Assembly (NCBI GenBank): GCA_000432135.1
Contig: HF990634.1
Coordinates: 1-9,176, forward strand
Length of the DNA stretch: 9,176 nucleotides
Direction: 5' to 3'
From: Firmicutes bacterium CAG:124
GTDB taxonomy: Bacteria; Bacillota; Clostridia; Oscillospirales; Oscillospiraceae
Shown here piece by piece: positions 1 through 6,482 of the stretch (its first letter is position 1; every line of letters begins with the position of its first letter). The translations under genes were made by a program, and so were the position numbers. The notes beneath the pieces are model-generated. The model had not been told where the DNA came from. It made no database searches and was given only the letters and a program-made list of their open reading frames with translations.

Positions 1-259
1 GATACGTCAGAATCGTCGCGCCCTCATGGTTAAAGGCCGGATTGACCAGCGCTGCAAGCACTGCCATGGGCAGCAAGCCCATGACAGCGAAGCGCACGGC
101 CTTCCGGCCTTTTAAATAAATGTCATATGCCAGTGCCCCGGTCAGCGAGATCGCCAGATAGACCGGGTGCATGAGGCACATGGAAAAGAGCAGAACGAGT
201 GCGTAATAGAGAAAATTGACTGTTGGATGATAGCCGGAGAAGGTATCTCTGTTTTTCAT
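1..259 (-). CDS. ecfT: ECF transporter T component (EcfT/CbiQ-like), N-terminal part, 3' end outside window
   Basis: The first 86 residues are present, starting at ATG 259, which overlaps the stop of the DUF4430 gene as ATGA (256-259); the gene runs off the left edge. Hydrophobic stretches at about 14-47 (probably two tight helices around a Met-His-Pro turn at 30-32) and 54-72, separated by a basic KGRK loop, then NPAFNHEGATILTY (73-86), look like the N-terminus of energy-coupling factor T subunits from Clostridia as I remember them. The T subunit links a substrate-binding S component to two ATPases and transmits ATP-driven movement for uptake of vitamins or metals. The diagnostic Ala-Arg-Gly motifs of the family lie in the missing part, so this is a call from the N-terminus plus the operon context. 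Its place directly after two ligand-binding-type lipoproteins suggests they feed the transporter. Confidence 0.72.
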   Translation of the reverse strand, partial: MKNRDTFSGYHPTVNFLYYALVLLFSMCLMHPVYLAISLTGALAYDIYLKGRKAVRFAVMGLLPMAVLAALVNPAFNHEGATILTY

Positions 260-858
260 GCTTCACCGCCTGCCGCATAGCCGCCGCCAATGTCCTTGCC
301 CAGTTCGCAGGTGTATTCCCACTCCACGACGTCGCCGTTTTGAAGCTGGTAGCGGCTGCATCCGTAATTCGGGAACCAGTCGTTGACCTTGTACATCCAG
401 CCAGACGTTTCCCCGCAGTCAAATTCGTAGAGGTTTCCAATGCCCTCAATGTAGGCGGAGTTGTAGATCGGCGTCATGGAAAACTCCATGTGGAGCTTAT
501 TCTCCCGGCAGACCTGCTGGAGCACGTCAAAGACGCTCTGCCCCTCCTGAAACGTGACCTCCACAGGCTTCAGCAGCCAGCCGTCCTCCGGCACCAGTTC
601 GGCCTTCTCCTTGTCGCACAGCTCCATGTGCTCCAGAATTGACGCGCAGGAAATGGAGATCGTACAGGTGTACTCCGTATCACCGACCGTCACGTTCTGC
701 GGCTCGACGGGCTGCGGCTTGCCCTCCGGAACGGGATCGGTCAGGTACTGATCCTGACCCTCCTTTCGTTCGGGCTTGCCGTAGCCGTTTCCCGCCGCGC
801 ACCCGCAAAGGAGCAGAAGCGCCAGAAGGAGCGTGGCCAGTCTGTAAAGCTGCTTCAT
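256..858 (-). CDS. DUF4430 (transcobalamin C-terminal-like) lipoprotein
   Basis: The product is 200 residues. A lipoprotein signal ends LCGC (17-20), so Cys20 should be lipidated, followed by a flexible Gly/Pro/Glu/Lys stretch to about 57. A strand CTISISC (65-71) and conserved KAELVPEDGWLL lead into the DUF4430 domain at about 95-185: EGQSVFDVLQQV (105-116), an AYIEGIGNLYEF segment (135-146), SGWMYKVND (152-160) and NGDVVEWEYT (174-183), which are the family hallmarks. Mature Cys at 65, 71, 81, 117, 148, 167 and 184 suggest disulfides. DUF4430 matches the small beta domain that closes over cobalamin in animal transcobalamin. The start codon overlaps the stop of the barrel lipoprotein gene (ATGA, 855-858) and has only a weak ribosome site, so translation is probably coupled; the stop overlaps the start of the transporter gene in the same way. 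It ends in a Gly/Ala tail. Ligand unknown; a partner of the barrel protein is the likely role. Confidence 0.87.
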   Translation of the reverse strand: MKQLYRLATLLLALLLLCGCAAGNGYGKPERKEGQDQYLTDPVPEGKPQPVEPQNVTVGDTEYTCTISISCASILEHMELCDKEKAELVPEDGWLLKPVEVTFQEGQSVFDVLQQVCRENKLHMEFSMTPIYNSAYIEGIGNLYEFDCGETSGWMYKVNDWFPNYGCSRYQLQNGDVVEWEYTCELGKDIGGGYAAGGEA

Positions 859-1826
859 TGCATCACATCCGTCATGTCATAGAGTGTGGTTTCGCCCGTC
901 TCGGCACGATGGATGGCGGCCAGCGCGTAAAACGCCTGCTCGGTCGCCATGCCGTCGTCACCGCCGCTGCCGTCACGCACATGCACGAACGCGCCGTTTT
1001 CCTGCGCGAAGCGCAGAAGCGCGTCTTCGACGGTAATTCCGTTCTTCGTGAAGCGCTCGTCATCCAGCGGAACGCCGAGCTCCGTCAGCGCCACGATCAC
1101 CTGCGCGACCGATTCGCTGTTGCTGGACCCCCACGAGACATACCCGCCGTCCGGCTCCTGCAAGGAGGAAAGGACTGCAAGACCGCGCTCCACGGCTGCC
1201 GTCACGTCCGCCTGGTCGCGGTATTTGGCAAGCGCCTGCAACGTCATTGCCGTAATATCCACGTCCGGCTCCCCACCGGTCAGTGTCCAGCCGCCGTCCG
1301 GCAGCGCCCGCGCAAGCAGCTCGTCCACATACATCTGCCGCGTCGCCTGCACGGCGGCGTCCGGATTCTCCGGAATTTCATAGTTCCCGCTGTCCAGCGC
1401 CAGCAGCGCGAAGATCGTGCCGTTGATGCCCTGCCTGGTGACCTGTTCAAAGTCGGCAAGCGGTTTGAGAAGGTCAAATCCGGCCACATCAGCGGGATTT
1501 TTCCCGATAGCCGTCAGCGCCAGCACCGTGCGAGAATATTCGGTGTATTTCCGGTCACTCAACACACCGTTCTTCTCCCGGACTGCCGCTTCTACATTTT
1601 CGTAATAGGCGTCAAAGTATTTCTGCGGAACCTTCACACCGGAACGCGCCAGCCCGAAAATCAGCCAGTCTCCGCCAACAGAACCTGTCCCCGGCTCGGC
1701 GATCTGCGCTTGCAGATAGCCAGCCGTTTTTTCAAGCTGTGTTTCCGGTTTGCCGCAGGCGGTCAGGGAGAGCAGCAGAGAAAGCAGGAGCAGGATACAA
1801 AGTAATTTAGAACCAGATCGTTTCAT
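855..1826 (-). CDS. Lipoprotein with prenyltransferase/transcobalamin-like alpha-alpha barrel
   Basis: The protein has 323 residues. Lys/Arg at 2-7, a Leu-rich core and LTAC at 21-24 form a lipoprotein signal, with Cys24 as the lipidated residue, so it should be anchored on the outer face of the membrane. The rest is a helical repeat of the prenyltransferase/squalene-cyclase/transcobalamin superfamily: repeat turns DGGW (177-180) and DGGY (226-229), inner helices DITAMTLQALA (190-200), ESVAQVIVALTELG (238-251) and MATEQAFYALAAI (293-305). DVDITA at 188-193 resembles the cyclase DxDDTA motif but lacks the last Asp, which argues for binding rather than cyclisation. Apart from Cys24 the mature part has no cysteine. 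It follows the 1541-aa gene by 16 bases and overlaps the DUF4430 gene by ATGA. In animals the barrel and a DUF4430-like domain are fused in transcobalamin and intrinsic factor, so a ligand-binding role, possibly for corrinoids, is inferred, not shown. Confidence 0.82.
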   Translation of the reverse strand: MKRSGSKLLCILLLLSLLLSLTACGKPETQLEKTAGYLQAQIAEPGTGSVGGDWLIFGLARSGVKVPQKYFDAYYENVEAAVREKNGVLSDRKYTEYSRTVLALTAIGKNPADVAGFDLLKPLADFEQVTRQGINGTIFALLALDSGNYEIPENPDAAVQATRQMYVDELLARALPDGGWTLTGGEPDVDITAMTLQALAKYRDQADVTAAVERGLAVLSSLQEPDGGYVSWGSSNSESVAQVIVALTELGVPLDDERFTKNGITVEDALLRFAQENGAFVHVRDGSGGDDGMATEQAFYALAAIHRAETGETTLYDMTDVMQ

Positions 1827-1835
1827 GCGCTGCAT

Positions 1836-1841
1836 CTCCTT
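1836..1841 (-). promoter_or_regulatory. Shine-Dalgarno site AAGGAG deciding the start of the barrel lipoprotein
   Basis: AAGGAG lies 9 bases before the ATG at 1826. An in-frame ATG at 1835 directly abuts the site with no spacer, and a TTG at 1892 lies inside the upstream gene, so 1826 is the best start. It also gives a standard lipoprotein signal (MKRSG, then a Leu-rich core). Confidence 0.85.
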
Positions 1842-1842
1842 A

Positions 1843-4800
1843 TCATTCGAGAACCGTTGCGGCGGCACAGAGCGGCTTACTGTCTCCGTCAATATAGAAT
1901 ACGTGAATTCTTGCGCTGTCCGGCAACTTCACACTGCCGCTGATGGTCAGCACCTCCAGCTTTGTCAGCATTCCGTTTTCATCATAGCAGGCGATCAGGA
2001 CCTTATGCCCTTCCGGGATCTCGCCGTCAATAGAAAGCGTATTTGCCGCCGGGCGGAAGCTCCATGTGATATCGTCCGTGAGCGCACCGGTTTCGGTCGT
2101 ATCACCCACATGGATCGGAATCGTTGTCGTAATCGAGGTAACGTTATTGCCGGTGCTCATCTTATCGCCGGCCGGCAGATTCCGGTACATAGTTTGCCCG
2201 CGGCCAAACTCCAGCGTGATCTCCTCCGTGCCGTCTGCCAGAGGCTCCGACGGGGCGGACACCATATCGGTCACATCGCGCGTCGAACCGTCCGTAAGCG
2301 TCGCCGTCACGACCATGCCGGTTTTGTCAAAGGTCTCACCGGCTGCGTACTTCGTCTTTTTGGGCATCGTTGTGACCTCGATCTTTTCAATGCTTCTGCC
2401 GAACGCCATCAGATAGCCGGAATCGTTTTTGAAGTAGAGCGTGCCGTCGCTGTCTGTGATCGGGCTGCAAATGGCATACTGCGCCTGCTTGTCAAACGGT
2501 GTAAACAGCGCATAGGCTGTTCGATATGTTACTCCATTGAAAGTCTCTGTTGTCAGATAATCCGCTTTTGTCTGCCCCGGCTTGTCACGCAGGACACGGA
2601 ACGTTCCCGGCGTATAGTTGTCGATAAAGTAGACATAGACATATCCGGGGTCCTGCTCATAGGCTGTCGTCAGAAGGCCGCTCGTCTGCGGATAGCCCTG
2701 CGTCTCTACGCTATACGCAATTTTCCAGTTTGCCAGATCGATAACCGTGATGTTGTGACCGGAGTATGCTGTAAACTGGCCCGTTCCGCTGACGCCGATA
2801 TACGCGCGGCCATTATAGACGACCGGCGTAGAGGTACTCATAGCCAACTCATCCTGAATTCCATTCTTTAACGTCAGCGAATCACAGTCGGTAATCACTT
2901 TGTTTTGAACCTTTACTCTGTAAAAACTTCCGCCTTTTGACGTGAAATAGTACGCATCAGTGTCTTTGTCATAGCAGATCGTACTGCGGATATCACCATC
3001 GAGGCCGCTCTTCACGTCCAGGACTTTGCCTGTCAACGGGTCAAGCAAATAGAGATAAGAGCACTGTGCCTCGCCATCATCTGTGCCGACCATAACGAAG
3101 TCACCGCAGGCATAGGCCCCGGCCCAATAGAAGCCGCCGTTTTGTGTCATGCGCCATGTCGCAGCTTTCTCTTCCATCTCGTTTTCCGGATCTTCATCCG
3201 TCAGAGAAATGCACACGAAGCAGCCGTCTTCGCTTTCGCCGTTCCAAAAGCCCGTGTAAGCATAGCCATTCAAGATTGCAATCGGGCAGTTTGGCTGGTC
3301 GCCAACCGGGTCTGTATAGAGCCACAGAGATTCCAGCGTTTTTGCGTTGAAAGCCTGAATCCGGCCATTGGACAAGCCGACCAACAGGATGCCGTCCGCA
3401 TAAGTCGGGCCGTTGATGGCAAAGCTGGACGCACCCGCCATATCGCCCGTGGCTTCTATTGCACCGGTCGCCTTATTTACACGGTAAATGTGCTCACCGG
3501 CATAGACAATCAGGCAGTCGTCCACAAGGATGGGGCTGCTGACCGCGCCATTATCCCATCCCTTGCCCAGTGGAGAAGCCCAGTAGAGCATACCGTCCGC
3601 CGCGCTGACCGGCGTTTTTGCGTTTGTAATACCGTTGTTGCTGTCCGTGCCGCGGAAATTTGACCATTCGGTATCAAGATCACGGTCGATTTCCGGATTT
3701 TCTGCCGCTGCCTGAAGTGTGACCGGTACCGCGGAGAGATTTGTATAATCTTCCCCGTCAAAATGCAGGACAGTCTGACCGTTTTCATTCGCGATTTGCA
3801 GCGTACCTGCCTTTGCGGCATATCCGTACAGTGAGATACTGCAATAATAATTGAAACCTTCTGATAGTGCATAGCTCCCATCGTCTGCCGGCCAGACACG
3901 ATTTCCTGCACCCTGTTCGTAAATATAGATCAAAGCATTCTGCGGATCTGTCTGGAATGTAACGGCAGTCGTTGCTGCCTTTTTTACTGTGATGATATAA
4001 TCGCTGGAAGTACCGGGGGCATATTGATTCGTAACCTTGATTTGAACAGTTTCCTCTTCCTCATTGCCAGTCAGATTCACAGTTGCGGTGCCTTTTGAAG
4101 AAACCGGCTTCCCGTTTACCGTGATCACATAACCATTGTCCGTGTCACCGTACTTCGGGCTTTCTGTATGCTTTTGTAGCAGCAGATCCAACGTCGTTGC
4201 AGCCGCAGGGATCAATATGCTGTATTCTTTTTCATCCAGACTGTAGCCTGTCTGCTGACTGTTTTTTCTCTGGAGCGGAAGCGAACTGCCGCTATAGCTT
4301 GCGCTGATATTTTTCAGGCTCAGGCTGCGCTCCAATGAAACAATATAATCTGTATAGTAGGTCACACCGTCTGTATTATCCGTGTAGGTTACGCGAATGG
4401 TAACTGTGTTGCCATACGCACTGCCCGGAAGCAAAACTTTTGCAAGGCCATCGCCTTCAAATCGGCTTTCCAGTGTGACCTCGTTCGTTTTTCCGCAGTC
4501 CGAGGCTGTACTCAGCATACTATAAACTGCCGTACAACTGCCCCTGCTGTTCGTCCTCCATACATAGACGGAACTGGAGTTGTCCGGAACCGTAGCCGTA
4601 TAGGTATGCACAGACTTTGCAAAGCTCGGTGATAACTCGATATCCCCCTTGTACTTTTCATCGGCAGCACTGCTGAGTGCAAGAGACGTTAGCCAGTCCT
4701 CCTGTTTGACAGAAACCTGAATGATTTCATTATTGCCAAGTGTGAAGGATTTTTTCGCGTGATAGTAGGTGCCCTGCGTTGCAACATACGAGTAGTCCTC

Positions 4801-6468
4801 GCCCGGCACAAGCGTATAGAGATAGTTGATCGTATTCCCGGCGCCGAGCGTTTTGGTATAAGCCAGTTCCTCGCCATTTTTATTCACAACTGTCAGGTCA
4901 ACATCGCTGGCCGTTGCAAACGTGATCTTCTTGCCCTGACCGGGCTGGATCGTCAGCGTGTAGGTCGTCGCATAGCTTCCAGAGGAAACCTGAATTGAAA
5001 CCGTCGTTTCACCGGAGACCGTTACGGTCACGCTGCCGTCTGCGTCCAGCGCGTTTCCGTTGACCGTGATGGAAGACCCGGAAACCGTAGCAGTCGGATA
5101 AATTTTCAGTGTTTTTTCGGAATCGAGGATCTTATAAGTATATTCCGTCTTGGTGCTGGAGAAGCGCTCCGTCGCGGCCTGCGCCGTTCCGGCGGCGTTG
5201 GTCACGCGCAGACTGCCGAGCGTCGGCATACGGTCGAGCCGGAGCGTCAGATCCATGCTCTGCGTATAGTTGTCTGAACCTGTCTTGCTGGCGCGGAGAA
5301 TGACCGTACTGCCTGCCGCACCGCGGGAGAGCGCATTGTCGATGCTGGTCGCCTTGGACTTGGCCGGGATGTCCTTTTCTCTGGCCGCGCCGCTTACATC
5401 CGTGTAGACTGCCTTGACCTTTGCACCGGTAGTGCTCAGTTCAAAATACGGATACAGGCGGCCCGTAAAGCTGTCCGGCACCTGCACGGTCGCGGTATGG
5501 TCTGTCAGCGTATACGCATAGCAGTTTGCATCGAAATCCGCGTCATAGCCGCTGGAAATTTTCAGACTGCTCTCATTGAACCAGTCGCCGCTGGGCAGGC
5601 TGGCACTGACCGTCATTGCCTTGCTGACCGTGATCTTCCCGGAGACCATCCGGTTCTCCTGCCGGACATAGAAGGTGTAGCCGCCCGCCGGGAGTTGGAG
5701 CGTACCGGTACGGTTGGGGTCTGTAAACTGCTTCCCATAGTCATTGACGGCGGACACAGTATAGCTATCGCCGGAATAACCGGAGAAGGTCACGGTATAC
5801 TGGGTTTTCTGGCCGTCTTTATAGGCGTTGATCTTTGCCGTGATCGCATTTGCATAGCTCTGCGCGTTCTCACTGGCAACACCCAGATAGCCGTCCAGCG
5901 CCGTCTGATATTCCTTCGCCGCGGCATTCTGCACATCGGAATCTTCTTCCAGATAGTCCGCCATGACCTGCATCAGCGTTTGCAGGCCGGAAGACGGGGT
6001 GCTGTTCATAGCTTCACTGAATCTGAAATGCGTCACGGTATTGGCAGCGCTGTCAATGGAAACGTCACTTGGCGTGCTGCCGTAGATATAGTTGCCGATG
6101 ACGCCCTCGATTGCCGAAATAAAGCCGGTGCTGGCGTCCGTCGTAAAGCTGTATTTACTGGCGTTCAGCGCCTGCCGGATGGTCTGGCCGTCCGTAAAGG
6201 CTAGCCGCACCGGCGCAATGAGCAGTTTACTTGCTGTTTCGGCGGAGAAATAGAAGTAATTGTTTGCATTGACCGCCTGTGTCGAAATTGCGGCTTCTTC
6301 CACAGGTTCCTCTGCAATTTCTTCCGTGCCGGTATCCTCTACGGGCACAGCGTCTACGGTTCCCGGCTCTTCGACCGGCTCTGCGTCCGCTGCCAGCACG
6401 CCGAGCGGCAGGCAGGACAGGAGCATGGCAAGCAGGAGCAATGCGGCGGTCATTCGTTTCAGTTTCAT
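1843..6468 (-). CDS. Large secreted multidomain protein: cadherin-like domains, PQQ-type beta-propeller, Ig-like domain
   Basis: The product is 1541 residues. Residues 1-26 form a signal peptide (basic MKLKR, Leu-rich core, cleavage near VLA-AD), followed by an acidic Glu/Pro/Val linker to about 62. A module at about 66-215 is conserved-looking but unnamed. Three cadherin-like beta-sandwich domains follow at roughly 415-508, 592-715 and 716-830, each ending in a Tyr-x-(Leu/Ile)-(Thr/Val) strand. Residues about 930-1357 form a PQQ-type propeller: I count eight blade-like units of the form 'SSPILVDDCLIVYAG..IYRVNKATG'. A Big_3-like Ig domain (IEVTTMPKKTKYAAGETFDKTG onward) spans about 1359-1453, and a small beta module 1466-1541 ends the protein. 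There is no LPXTG, S-layer or C-terminal helix, so retention at the surface must be by binding. Propellers of this kind usually serve as protein-interaction platforms; nothing shows that PQQ is bound. It sits 14 bases after the transglutaminase-like gene and 16 bases before the lipoprotein pair, so it is probably their surface partner, but the function is unknown. Confidence 0.88.
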   Translation of the reverse strand: MKLKRMTAALLLLAMLLSCLPLGVLAADAEPVEEPGTVDAVPVEDTGTEEIAEEPVEEAAISTQAVNANNYFYFSAETASKLLIAPVRLAFTDGQTIRQALNASKYSFTTDASTGFISAIEGVIGNYIYGSTPSDVSIDSAANTVTHFRFSEAMNSTPSSGLQTLMQVMADYLEEDSDVQNAAAKEYQTALDGYLGVASENAQSYANAITAKINAYKDGQKTQYTVTFSGYSGDSYTVSAVNDYGKQFTDPNRTGTLQLPAGGYTFYVRQENRMVSGKITVSKAMTVSASLPSGDWFNESSLKISSGYDADFDANCYAYTLTDHTATVQVPDSFTGRLYPYFELSTTGAKVKAVYTDVSGAAREKDIPAKSKATSIDNALSRGAAGSTVILRASKTGSDNYTQSMDLTLRLDRMPTLGSLRVTNAAGTAQAATERFSSTKTEYTYKILDSEKTLKIYPTATVSGSSITVNGNALDADGSVTVTVSGETTVSIQVSSGSYATTYTLTIQPGQGKKITFATASDVDLTVVNKNGEELAYTKTLGAGNTINYLYTLVPGEDYSYVATQGTYYHAKKSFTLGNNEIIQVSVKQEDWLTSLALSSAADEKYKGDIELSPSFAKSVHTYTATVPDNSSSVYVWRTNSRGSCTAVYSMLSTASDCGKTNEVTLESRFEGDGLAKVLLPGSAYGNTVTIRVTYTDNTDGVTYYTDYIVSLERSLSLKNISASYSGSSLPLQRKNSQQTGYSLDEKEYSILIPAAATTLDLLLQKHTESPKYGDTDNGYVITVNGKPVSSKGTATVNLTGNEEEETVQIKVTNQYAPGTSSDYIITVKKAATTAVTFQTDPQNALIYIYEQGAGNRVWPADDGSYALSEGFNYYCSISLYGYAAKAGTLQIANENGQTVLHFDGEDYTNLSAVPVTLQAAAENPEIDRDLDTEWSNFRGTDSNNGITNAKTPVSAADGMLYWASPLGKGWDNGAVSSPILVDDCLIVYAGEHIYRVNKATGAIEATGDMAGASSFAINGPTYADGILLVGLSNGRIQAFNAKTLESLWLYTDPVGDQPNCPIAILNGYAYTGFWNGESEDGCFVCISLTDEDPENEMEEKAATWRMTQNGGFYWAGAYACGDFVMVGTDDGEAQCSYLYLLDPLTGKVLDVKSGLDGDIRSTICYDKDTDAYYFTSKGGSFYRVKVQNKVITDCDSLTLKNGIQDELAMSTSTPVVYNGRAYIGVSGTGQFTAYSGHNITVIDLANWKIAYSVETQGYPQTSGLLTTAYEQDPGYVYVYFIDNYTPGTFRVLRDKPGQTKADYLTTETFNGVTYRTAYALFTPFDKQAQYAICSPITDSDGTLYFKNDSGYLMAFGRSIEKIEVTTMPKKTKYAAGETFDKTGMVVTATLTDGSTRDVTDMVSAPSEPLADGTEEITLEFGRGQTMYRNLPAGDKMSTGNNVTSITTTIPIHVGDTTETGALTDDITWSFRPAANTLSIDGEIPEGHKVLIACYDENGMLTKLEVLTISGSVKLPDSARIHVFYIDGDSKPLCAAATVLE

Positions 6469-6475
6469 CAAGATT

Positions 6476-6481
6476 CCTCCC
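6476..6481 (-). promoter_or_regulatory. Shine-Dalgarno site GGGAGG deciding the start of the 1541-aa protein
   Basis: GGGAGG lies 7 bases before the ATG at 6468, just after the TGA of the upstream gene. Two earlier in-frame ATGs (6504 and 6483) would precede or overlap it and lack a ribosome site of their own, and only the 6468 start gives a clean signal peptide at the N-terminus. Confidence 0.85.
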
Positions 6482-6482
6482 A

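Noticed and set aside
639..1805. Long plus-strand frame of 388 codons
   Set aside because: It lies opposite two well-supported lipoprotein genes, has Arg/His-rich content with no domain, signal or ribosome site, and is a typical antisense shadow in high-GC DNA.
855..1826. Functional squalene-hopene or terpene cyclase
   Set aside because: Too short for the two-domain cyclases, the DxDD acid motif is incomplete, and the protein is an exported lipoprotein away from isoprenoid genes.
1750..2871. Plus-strand frame of 373 codons
   Set aside because: Antisense to the end of the large surface protein, basic low-information translation, no recognisable motif.
2397..3678. PQQ-dependent dehydrogenase
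   Set aside because: Only propeller blades are present; no cofactor ligands, cytochrome domain or catalytic Asp context was recognised.
5497..6204. Plus-strand frame of 235 codons
   Set aside because: Antisense to the N-terminal part of the large surface protein; same composition artefact.
6409..6420. Possible lipobox (LLSC, residues 16-19) in the large protein
   Set aside because: Leu at -2 is unusual and the hydrophobic stretch continues past the Cys to a normal VLA-A cleavage site, so a type I signal peptide is more likely.
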